Assembly: GCA_963758025.1 (NCBI GenBank)
Contig: CAVWUA010000017.1
Span: forward strand, 1-24,637
Length of the DNA stretch: 24,637 bases
Direction: 5' to 3'
Source of the DNA: CAVWUA01 sp963758025
Lineage (GTDB): Bacteria; Planctomycetota; Planctomycetia; Isosphaerales; Isosphaeraceae
Shown here: positions 18,088-24,637 of the stretch, one piece after another
How the letters are laid out: each line of letters begins with the position of its first letter
How positions within the stretch are numbered: position 1 is the stretch's first letter
Translations under genes and position numbers: made by a program
Notes under the pieces: generated by a model
The model's input: the letters and a program-made list of their open reading frames with translations, nothing else
Told to the model about the DNA's origin: nothing
The model's database searches: none

Positions 18088-18281
18088 TGGGTTCGTTCGG
18101 CGCGGGCATTCCGCTCGACCCGAGATGGGACCACGCGCGTCCGGATGACCGACCGCAGAGCCCCTGACCGTACAAGTTGCCAAAGAACCGCGCAGGGTGA
18201 AGCCCTGATCGTCCCTCAATGAGAATAGTCTCGTTGCGGAGGCGGTCGGATTTCAGGGGATCTTGTCGGATGGGGTGGAGC

Positions 18282-18416
18282 CGGGTCGGTCCCGCCGCGC
18301 GGACCTGACCCAGCCCATCATGTAGGGTGGGCATTGCCCACCATCCCGGATTGAACATGTGGTGGGCGGTGCCCACCCTACATAGCTGGATTGGTCCGCG
18401 CGGCGGGCCTGACCCG
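18282..18416. repeat. 135-bp nested palindromic element (MITE/REP-like)
   Basis: The left part (18282-18343) and right part (18360-18416) are imperfect inverse copies. The outer arms cccgccgcgcggacc (18291-18305) and ggtccgcgcggcggg (18393-18407) match perfectly. The inner 23-base arms (18321-18343 and 18360-18382, with tgtagggtgggca) match but for two positions that could pair as G-T. The centre is about 16 bases. The tgtagggtgggc motif is familiar from dispersed repeats in many environmental bacteria. No gene is inside, as expected for a miniature element. Confidence 0.8.
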
Positions 18417-18748
18417 TCTTGTTGCGTGAGCCCATGTCGTTGAGTGGCCGGCGAGCGGGCCGCGGGAGCGTGTCTGGGGCGTGGACCCTTGCCGGGACGA
18501 ACTTCCCCCGCCGGCCCACTACGCGAGCCTCGCCGCCACGCGGGCCTGGGTGCCGACCCCGAGAGCGGTTTGCGAGCCGATGCCGCGCGTGCATCGCGAC
18601 TCCCCCACCCTACCGTCCCCGCGCCGCCTCGTCCCGAACCGATCCCTCGCGCCGAGCCAGATCCGGAACCCGTTCAGGAACCATCCCCCCTGTCACGGCC
18701 CGTCGACGGTGCGCTCTTGACAGGAGAGGTCATGAGAGCGGTTAGGCG

Positions 18749-19729
18749 TCAGCGGCCAACCCGGAGGAACGTCCGAACTTCCTCGATACTGTACGCCGGG
18801 ATTCGCCGGTGAAGGACCGCATGGCAGTTGGGACAAACGGGACGAAGATCCTCAACCGGATCGACGACGTACTCTGCGCGGATGTTGGACAACGGGCGAA
18901 GGTGGTGAACGTGAATATAACCCTCGGCTACCGCTCCGTAAACCACGCCGAAGCTGAACCCGCAGATACAGCAACTTGTGCCGTGATGCTCGATGCATCG
19001 TCGGCGAGCTTCCGGACTGCGTTCGTATGCGTTGACCGAGACACGGCAGACGGCACCCTCGACTATAGATGTCGTCGCTGCGATCTCCTCGGGCAGCAGT
19101 AAGTTGGCCCCTTCGACCCAGCCGAGCGACTCCAGGGCCTGGGCAACCTCGGGCCGCATCAACCAGTGCCACTCGCCTTGACGCTTATCGAACAAAACCA
19201 GCGTACCGAGCCGCTCCGGTTCCGGATGGTAATCGAGTCGCTCGCCGACCAGCCGCGCGAGACGTCCGTACTGAGAGTTTGCATTCGAATAGCTACGATA
19301 CCCAACAGCCGACGCGAGTTGCTTCGCAGTGACCGTCCGAGCCGGGGCATGATAGTGAACCCGGAGCATCTGGACTTGACTGTCCGCGATGTTGTCCACC
19401 CCGCGAAACGCTGCCGCATATTCCTTTGATGATGGAACGGGCTTGGGAACAGGGGCCTCGTCAGCGGGAGGCGGCCCGCAAAGCGCGGTCACAATCTCAA
19501 AAGCCTCGCTAATTTGTTCCGAAGATTGATCGCCGAAGTGCGTGCCGAGTCGATAGCCAAGGTTATGCCAGGTCAACCGCTTCAAGGTCTGCGGAGTAAA
19601 CTCTGCCTCGCCTCGTGGCATCCTCCCAGCCGGCGTGAAACCGCCCTCGCCGCCGCTCGTCGGAAGAGCGGCGCTATCGCGCTCGTACTGCAAGGCTGCA
19701 AACGCTCTTTGGATGCCCTCGGGTGTCAT
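18749..19729 (-). CDS. HNH endonuclease (McrA-like)
   Basis: A 326-residue predicted DNA-cutting enzyme. The C-terminal HNH domain has two zinc-binding pairs, C253-x-x-C256 (CCIC) and C299-x-x-C302 (CPNC), and catalytic residues around H275/H276 (HVHHLRPLS), N301 and H307 (CPNCHAVLHRR). The central part (about 110-230: VQMLRVHYHAPARTVTAKQLA, SNANSQYGRLARLV, EWHWLMRPEVAQALESLGWV) is a recognition-type region often found in front of such domains. Residues 1-90 are not recognised. Members include modification-dependent restriction enzymes, so defence is plausible (inference). ATG at 19729; a GGAGGA lies 13 bases upstream, slightly far. No methylase is adjacent. Less GC-rich than the core genes, which hints at transfer. 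Frame intact. Confidence 0.85.
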   Translation of the reverse strand: MTPEGIQRAFAALQYERDSAALPTSGGEGGFTPAGRMPRGEAEFTPQTLKRLTWHNLGYRLGTHFGDQSSEQISEAFEIVTALCGPPPADEAPVPKPVPSSKEYAAAFRGVDNIADSQVQMLRVHYHAPARTVTAKQLASAVGYRSYSNANSQYGRLARLVGERLDYHPEPERLGTLVLFDKRQGEWHWLMRPEVAQALESLGWVEGANLLLPEEIAATTSIVEGAVCRVSVNAYERSPEARRRCIEHHGTSCCICGFSFGVVYGAVAEGYIHVHHLRPLSNIRAEYVVDPVEDLRPVCPNCHAVLHRRIPAYSIEEVRTFLRVGR

Positions 19730-19816
19730 CGAGAATCGTTGATCCTCCGCCGCCTAACGAAGGTGTCCTTGAGAGGTGGCATCTCCACAACGCTCACCTT
19801 GCGGAGCCACACGACC

Positions 19817-19943
19817 ATGAGCACCATTCTCGGCCTGGATCTCGGCCAGTTCAAGAGCGTCGCGTGTCGGGACGACCCGGCTGCCGCCTAACCAGAATTC
19901 GACGTACGAAAACTCGACGGAACCGTCGTATCATCCTACTCAT
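19817..19943 (+). pseudogene. IS110-family transposase, N-terminal fragment
   Basis: The reading MSTILGLDLGQFKSVACRDD matches the start of planctomycete IS110-type (DEDD) transposases, including the first Asp of the RuvC-like fold (GLDLG). A stop follows after 24 residues (19889-19891), and the same frame goes on as PEFDVRKLDGTVV to the edge of the palindrome at 19944. The remaining about 300 residues of the family are missing. It is a leftover of an older element, apparently cut off where the 91-bp repeat lies. Confidence 0.65.
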
Positions 19944-20034
19944 TGATCGGCTGGGTGGCACTGGCAAAGCCAGTGGCACCCGATGATGGTTCATTTGTTT
20001 GTGTGCCACTGGCTTTGCCAGTGCCACCCAGCCG
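19944..20034. repeat. 91-bp palindromic element, copy 1
   Basis: Perfect 32-base inverted arms (19948-19979 and 20003-20034) around a 23-base centre. Each arm contains its own small palindrome (actggc-aaa-gccagt), so the single strand can form either one long hairpin or two short ones. It is identical over 91 bases to 21091-21181, same orientation. Such structures are typical of MITEs or REP/BIME repeats; the arm motif is familiar from planctomycete genomes. Confidence 0.9.
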
Positions 20035-20163
20035 CTGTAGTATTAAGGCGGTCACGCGGCTTACGTGGATTCTTTAGGCGGCCGAAGGCGATGGTCGGCA
20101 GATTGCTGGTATCGCCGACCATCGAGGTCGGAGGGCGGCCCGTCGAACGTGGAGGAGCTACGG

Positions 20164-21093
20164 ATGAAAAGGATCTTGATCGGCCTCCTGGCGATCCTCA
20201 TCACCAGCCCCGGCCTCTGTCGCGGACAGGTCAGCGGCAACGTCGGTTATGCCCAGGCTGGCGGCAAGGCGAGGGCGGAGCAGAGCGAACGAGACAAGCG
20301 TGTGCTGACCGCGAGGAGTTGCCTCCGACCGACACAAGCATGTTCGTCGAGGCCAACGTATTGATGAACGTCGAGGCCGATGAATACGTCGCGGTCTTCG
20401 GCGTCACGCACGAAGGCGAGACCGTGGCCGAATGCGGCCGGAAGATGGGAGCCACGATCGAGGAGTTCGCCGGAGAATTGAAGTCGCTGGGGATCGGCGA
20501 AGAGGAAATCTTTGTCGATTTCGTGGCCCAGAACAAGATCTACGGCTTCGAGGTAACGGGGGACCTCGCTCAGGAAAAGCTCGTCGGCTTCGAATTGAAG
20601 AAGAATATCTCGATTCAGTATCGAGATCGGTCCCTGCTCGACAAATTCATCGTCGCGGCGGCGCGATCGGAGATATTCGACCTGATCAAGGTCGATTACA
20701 TCGTCAAGGACGTCAACGGTGTCCAGGACCGGCTCATGGAGGAGGCCGCGCGCGTCATCGATCAGAAGAAGGCCAGATACAAAAGACTCCTGGGCATCAA
20801 GCTCCAGCCCCAGCCCAGGTTTACGCGGAGAGGCCCGCGATCTATTATCCCACGGGGATGTACGACTCGTACACGGCCTACGAGTCGGAGCAGATCGACG
20901 GCGCCTCGCTTCGACAGCGATACACGACCCGGGCCGGCGCAAGACCAGGACCTTCTTCTATAACGGCCTGGATTACGACGGCTTCGACGACGTGATCAAC
21001 CCGGTCGTCATCGAGCCCGTCGTGCAATTCACCCTCTATCTCAAAATCAAGTACGAGGTCGAGCGGGAGGAGAAGCGGTGTCGAGAGCCATGA
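20164..21093 (+). CDS. SIMPL-domain (DUF541) periplasmic protein (three frameshifts)
   Basis: About 310 residues after repair. A signal peptide (MKRILIGLLAILITSPGLC) follows the ATG at 20164, with ggagg about nine bases upstream. The SIMPL domain covers MFVEANVLMNVEADEYVAVFG, ATIEEFAGELKSLGIGEEEIF, FELKKNISIQYRDRSLLDKF and EEAARVIDQKKARYKRLLGI. A tail rich in Tyr/Asp follows (YPTGMYDSYTAYESEQID, YNGLDYDGFDDVINPVVIEP). Function of the family is poorly known; some members affect envelope integrity. The phase goes 1, 0, 2, 1 at about 20310, 20818 and 20940, each a missing base. The stop codon TGA (21091-21093) is the first three bases of repeat copy 2, so the insertion may have set the present C-terminus. 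Confidence 0.75.
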
Positions 21094-21181
21094 TCGGCTG
21101 GGTGGCACTGGCAAAGCCAGTGGCACCCGATGATGGTTCATTTGTTTGTGTGCCACTGGCTTTGCCAGTGCCACCCAGCCG
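21091..21181. repeat. 91-bp palindromic element, copy 2
   Basis: Identical to 19944-20034 in sequence and orientation. Inverted arms are at 21095-21126 and 21150-21181. Its first three bases form the stop of the SIMPL gene. Full identity, centre included, means recent duplication or gene conversion. Together with copy 1 it brackets a unit of 1,238 bases containing one gene. Confidence 0.9.
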
Positions 21182-21224
21182 AAGAGGACCGGGGCAAGAC
21201 GACTTTGCCCCGCTCCCCGTCCGA

Positions 21225-21404
21225 TCAGCCATGAATTTCGGCCGGCTTCTTCTTCGCCTTCTCGGCCTGCTGCGGGGTCATCGACCCGGCCTTGACCATG
21301 AGGTCAATCCGGTCCAGCTTCGACATCTCCCGGAGCGCCTTCTTGGCCTTGCGAATCCGCTGGCTCGACGACGGGAGCACCAGCTTGTAACGCTTCGCAC
21401 ACAT
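21225..21404 (-). CDS. Small basic protein (59 residues), possible antitoxin partner
   Basis: Reads MCAKRYKLVLPSSSQRIRKA, then KKALREMSKLDRIDLMVKAG and ends SMTPQQAEKAKKKPAEIHG. It is helical and Lys/Arg-rich, with the tail RIDLMVKAGSMTPQQAEKA resembling small helical partners encoded next to toxin genes. I do not recognise a named family. Start ATG at 21402-21404, with GGGGG six bases upstream on the minus strand. It directly follows the ADP-ribosyltransferase-like gene on the same strand and lies in the same frame as its last part, so it might instead be a C-terminal extension of that protein. Confidence 0.5.
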   Translation of the reverse strand: MCAKRYKLVLPSSSQRIRKAKKALREMSKLDRIDLMVKAGSMTPQQAEKAKKKPAEIHG

Positions 21405-22027
21405 CGTTAACCCCCAGACCCGCCGGATGATGGAGCCACGTCCCCAGGATACTCGCCAGATTCGGACGCAAAGCTGAATGTGGGTATCACGTGAGATCCA
21501 GCTGCCGTCCCAGATCCTCTTCTTACCGCCCGCCGGCACGTAGATGCCCCGGGCTGTGTCCACTTTGGAGGTAGGATCCGACCTCTCAAGAACCGCATAG
21601 GCATAATCGAATACAGCCCGGTCGAGCCGTCGGTAATGCCTTTCGTTCGTGGGGAGTGGATCGCCAGCCAGCTCCAGGTTCGCCTTGTACTCCTCGAAGA
21701 CCTCGCTAATGAATTTTATATTCTCGGGTTCCGTCAAGTCCAGACAGAATCCGAGCCGGATCATGCAGGCGACCACGGCTAGTGGCTCAGTCGCACGATG
21801 CTCGTCCTCCGGTGTCTTATTGGCCTTCTTGGCGTATTGCCTTTGGCGAGCTTCGCCACGACGGCTTGCTTTGGAGCATACTCCCGAAGCAGACACCGCC
21901 CCAGCCAGTCGTAATTCCTCTCACTCCATTTGAAATCTTCGACTCGGTTTACGATCCGGATCGCCGAGGTCAGGCCGGTACCATGATAGCCTACGATTCT
22001 CCGGTGATAATCGTCGAATCTGGCCAT
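21405..22027 (-). CDS. ADP-ribosyltransferase-like (PARP/DUF3990-like) protein, frame-broken
   Basis: Begins MARFDDYHRRIVGYHGTGLTS. The HGT motif, followed by DWLG and EYAPKQA, resembles the NAD-binding start of PARP-type ADP-ribosyltransferases and DUF3990-like proteins (HGT ... DWLGxGxYF). After a break at about 21880 the other frame continues with AVVACMIRLGFCLDL, AVFDYAYAVLERSD and THIQLCVR, which I know as the second half of such proteins. Around 21905-21920 the LGxGxYF site reads LGRCLLRE, likely also disturbed by shifts. Near 21440 the frame is uncertain, so the true stop is not fixed. If functional it would modify a target with ADP-ribose, perhaps as a toxin; target unknown. Clearly less GC-rich than the core genes. 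No clear ribosome site before 22027. Confidence 0.55.
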
Positions 22028-22195
22028 TGAGCTTGAGCGAATCTGGGGCCAACTTTGTCGGATAGTCGAGTTTACCAATTCTTCGGGCTGGAGGCGACGC
22101 TGCTTCTCCGGTTCGCCGCGGCGAGTCGACGCCGAGTGCGGCACCACGAGAGGCCGACGCGCCGGCCGCGAGCCGACGCGAACGCCGCGTCGCGG

Positions 22196-22276
22196 CGGGT
22201 GGCTGGGGTCCGGCTTCGGACCCCGGTTTTTGCCGATGCCCTCACCTGGGGTCCGAAGCCGGACCCCAGCCACCCG
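22196..22276. repeat. 81-bp palindromic element with 29-bp perfect arms
   Basis: Arms 22196-22224 and 22248-22276 are exact inverse copies (core ggctggggtccggcttcgg) around a 23-base centre. Sequence is unrelated to the other two palindromes. It lies between the MFS gene and the ADP-ribosyltransferase-like gene, both on the minus strand, and could stop transcription between them as a strong hairpin (inference; no T-run). Confidence 0.85.
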
Positions 22277-22408
22277 GCGCCGAGGTCATACGCTCAGCTT
22301 CCGGAGAGAGACGAATCAAACGGGGGCGGCGGACCTGATCCGAGATGGCTCGATCAGGTCCGCGAAATGATCTGGGTCTGTCTCTATCACTAACGCCGAA
22401 ACGGCCGC

Positions 22409-23751
22409 TCAGGCCAGTTCCGGTTCGGTGGTCGGGGCGGCGGGCTTGGTGATCCGGCTGCTCGCGGAAGAGCAGCAATGAAGGCGACGATGCAGACGAT
22501 GGTCAGGACCGTGGGGCCGATCCAGATGGCGAACCAGTCGGTGTTCTCGACGAGCGCGCCGGCCGCTCCTGCGGATTGTCGCGACGTCAGAGAAGGCGTT
22601 GCGGATCGTGCCCGAGACGATGCTCCCCAGGACCGTGCCGAGGCCGTAGACCACGAAGACGAACAGGTTTTCTGCGGGGCCGAGGCCTTGATGTCCCCCC
22701 TGGAGGCCGCCTTGTCGACGAACATCTGGGCCGGTACGAAGAAATAGCCGAAGGCGAACCCGTGCAGGACGATCGTCGAGATCATCAGCCAGTACGGTGG
22801 TGGTCGATCGACGGAGAGGCTGGACCGCACTGCTCCGGCGGCCGCGGCGCCGAGGATCATCGTCTTCTTGATGCCGAGTGTGGCGCACGACGAACGGCAC
22901 CGTGAACATCAGCCCCAGCTCGGACCACTGGCCGATGGTCATATACTGCGTCACGCGTGGGTCGGGCGTGCCGAGGTCGCTCAGGAAGAAGTTCTCCAGT
23001 CCGAAGTAGAAGGCCATCACGATCGCGACCAGTCCGCTGACCGCGATCAGCACGCCGAACGAGCGGTTGCCCAGCAACTCCAGGCTCTCCAGGATGGCCG
23101 ACCGCCGGTCGATCGGGTCGGATTCCTTCGCCGGGATCGGCGGGGTGTGCGGCAGGAACAGGCAGAAGCCGGCGTACAGCCGACAGAACCGCCGGGAGGC
23201 GCAGGCAGTCGCGGAACGCGGCCCACCGATGCCGGAAACCTCGAAGAACGACCGGAGGAACGGCGACAGCCCCGACGCGACGTCCCAGCCCGAGGTACCA
23301 GCCGTAAAACCAGCCCGCAGCGATCCAGCCGATCGTGCCCCAGAGCCGGATGTAGCGAACCGGTCCCGTCTCGTGCTCGCCGAGGGTCCGGAACGAGACG
23401 GAGTTGGTCAGGGCGATCGTCGGCATGTAGAGGTTGCAGTAGGCGAACATCAGGCCAAACAGCGGCCAGAAGCTGGTCGTGTACGCGCCTCCGAGCAGCA
23501 GGAATGCCCCCACGGCATGAAGGCCGCCATCACCCGCTCGCTCGCGAAGTAGCGGTCGGCCAGCTGGCCGATGATCATCGGCCCGAAGATCGAGCCGAGG
23601 CCGTAGACCGACACGAAGAACCCCGCTGCGGACCGGGCTCAGCCGATTCCCCCGTTGCCGACGAACCCGACAGGCCCGGCAGCCAGACCCCCCAGACGAG
23701 GTACTGAAGAAACATCATGATCGACAGGCGAATCCAGTTTCCTGTGCTCAT
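22409..23751 (-). CDS. MFS transporter, nucleoside:H+ symporter-like (multiple frameshifts)
   Basis: About 447 residues if repaired. Begins MSTGNWIRLSIMMFLQYLVWGVWLPGL, then SVYGLGSIFGPMIIGQLADRYF, GAYTTSFWPLFGLMFAYCNLYMPTIALTN, VRYIRLWGTIGWIAAGWFYGW, a central loop with IPAKESDPIDRR, then NRSFGVLIAVSGLVAIVMAFYFG, LMISTIVLHGFAFGYFFVPAQMFVDKAA, FVFVVYGLGTVLGSIVSG and FAIWIGPTVLTIVCIVAFIA. The succession fits the nucleoside/proton symporter branch of the major facilitator family in the inner membrane. The phase changes at least six times (about 23660, 23610, 23520, 23290-23160, 22890, 22680-22580 and 22460). Start ATG 23751 with GGAG nine bases upstream. End taken at the stop 22409-22411 (TTEPELA); a stop at 22390 in another frame is the alternative. 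Substrate not known. Confidence 0.75.
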
Positions 23752-24008
23752 GTTCAGGGACTCCGACGGGTGTTCTGCTTGAGAATGTGGGGTCAATAAA
23801 ACGAAACGCGGTGGCCGATCGCGCGGCCCCGCCTGGCTATCTTCACAAAATAACGGCCCAGGCCGCCGTTCGCTATCGGTTTCCCCCGGAAAGCGGGCGG
23901 AATGCCGGGCGGTACGGAAGCGGAACCTGAGGGCCGGCTCCGTCTTCGGAGAACGGGCTGGGACGGGTCCAGACCTTCGGGTACGCTGGAACCGAGGAGG
24001 TTCCCGCC

Positions 24009-24637
24009 ATGCCGCTACGCGATCACTTCCGCCCGCCGCTCGCCGACCGCAGATCCTGGGAGGGCTTCCACGGCGGCTGGCCCATGATGATCGTCGAGGG
24101 GGCTCAATCGCGACCTGCCCCGACGCTACGTCGCCGAGCCGCAGGTCCACCTGGGCTCGGCAATCGAGATCGACGTGGCGACTTTCGGTGAGGAGGAGGT
24201 GACGGGGCAGGACGGCTGCCGGGGGGCGTGGGGGGACGGCGGTGCGGCGACCGAGACCTGGGCCCCGCCGCGTCCGACGCTTGCCGTCGCCGCCGACCCC
24301 CCGGCCCCGCGCGAGTACGCGGTGCGGGTCTACGACACGAGGACCGGCCGGAGGCTCGTGGCGGCCGTGGAGATCGTCAGCCCGGCCAATAAGGACCGAC
24401 TCGAGCATCGCCGGGCCTTCGTCGCCAAGTGCGCCGCCCTGCTGCAGGAGCTCGTCTGCGTGGTGATCGTCGACGTGGTCACGAGCCGGACCGTCAACCT
24501 GTATGGCGAACTGCTGGATCTCCTCGGCCAGGCCGACCCGTCGCTTTCCGGCGGGCCACCCCCACTCTACGCCGCTGCCTGCCGATGGGCCGGGGATGGG
24601 GAATCCTGGACCCTGGAGGCCTGGGCACATGCCCTGC
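24009..24637 (+). CDS. DUF4058 family protein (partial, runs off the window; one frameshift)
   Basis: Begins MPLRDHFRPPLADRRSWEGF, the standard opening of planctomycete DUF4058 proteins, then in the next frame LNRDLPRRYVAEPQVHLGS, IEIDVATFGEEE, YAVRVYDTRTGRRLVAAVEI, VSPANKDRLEHRRAFVAKCA and VCVVIVDVVTSRTVNLYGEL. The VEIxSPANK part recalls PD-(D/E)xK-type nuclease folds, which has been suggested for related families, but activity is not established. The frame changes at the run of G at 24098-24102. ATG at 24009 has GAGGAGG eight bases upstream. It diverges from the MFS gene. The C-terminus is outside the window. Confidence 0.82.

Larger units (their letters stand above)
17753..18748. other. 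About 1 kb without a recognised gene; contains palindromic repeats
   Basis: No frame shows a domain. From 18595 to 18720 one frame is Pro-rich (PTVPAPPRPEPIPRAEPDPEP), possibly the remnant of a linker of a lost gene, but without start or conserved ends. The nested palindrome at 18282-18416 and a small 7-bp palindrome at 18071-18087 lie within. Confidence 0.4.

Noticed and set aside
18419..18812. Three overlapping plus-strand frames, one Pro-rich
   Set aside because: No conserved motif, no reliable start, partly opposite the HNH gene; possibly a gene remnant but not supportable.
18282..22276. CRISPR array or integron
   Set aside because: Repeats are palindromes of different sequence at irregular distances of 1 kb or more, with no short regular spacers and no cas or integrase gene.

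Overview
The window looks like chromosomal DNA of a planctomycete, probably close to the Isosphaeraceae/Gemmataceae. DNA is GC-rich, and several gene families are typical of that group: a HEAT-repeat protein with a planctomycete-type C-terminal c-haem domain, an ECF sigma factor fused to a membrane anchor and periplasmic region, a Tat-exported DUF3500 protein, a PEP-CTERM protein, an FG-GAP/VCBS repeat protein and a DUF4058 protein. No rRNA, tRNA or CRISPR array was recognised. The assignment rests on family recognition only.

Layout: (1) 1-3107, the 3' part of a HEAT/haem-binding gene, split four codons' worth into its last motif by a 1,244-bp ISAs1-family insertion sequence with perfect 19-bp ends and a 12-bp target duplication. 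(2) 3156-4334, a secreted protein ending in an ExbD/TolR-like domain. (3) 4358-6384 (minus), ECF sigma factor plus membrane anchor, coiled coil and C-terminal domain, with a one-base break at the junction. (4) 6639-10098, DUF3500 protein, a TlpA-like thioredoxin-fold protein with a single-cysteine active site (CLPN), and an unknown secreted protein. (5) 10411-15113, short-chain dehydrogenase, polytopic membrane protein, FG-GAP protein and a two-TM protein with a probable NTF2-like tail. (6) 15956-17752, single-domain globin and PEP-CTERM protein, separated by long non-coding stretches. (7) 18.2-22.3 kb, an accessory zone that is visibly less GC-rich: palindromic elements of three kinds, an HNH endonuclease, an IS110 transposase stub, a SIMPL-domain protein flanked by two identical 91-bp palindromes, and an ADP-ribosyltransferase-like gene followed by a 59-residue protein. 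(8) 22409-24637, a badly frame-broken nucleoside-symporter-like MFS transporter and the start of a DUF4058 gene.

A striking property of the whole window is that about half of the genes need one or more single-base corrections to read through, and nearly all of these are missing bases. Sequence on both sides of each break stays conserved and in several cases a single added base restores a known motif (for example the CTTCH haem site). This looks more like uncorrected long-read or draft assembly error than decay, though it cannot be settled from the sequence alone.

The best candidate for something undescribed is the accessory zone at 18.2-22.3 kb, in particular the identical palindrome pair bracketing one gene (its second copy supplies that gene's stop codon) and the possible ADP-ribosyltransferase/small-protein toxin-antitoxin pair.
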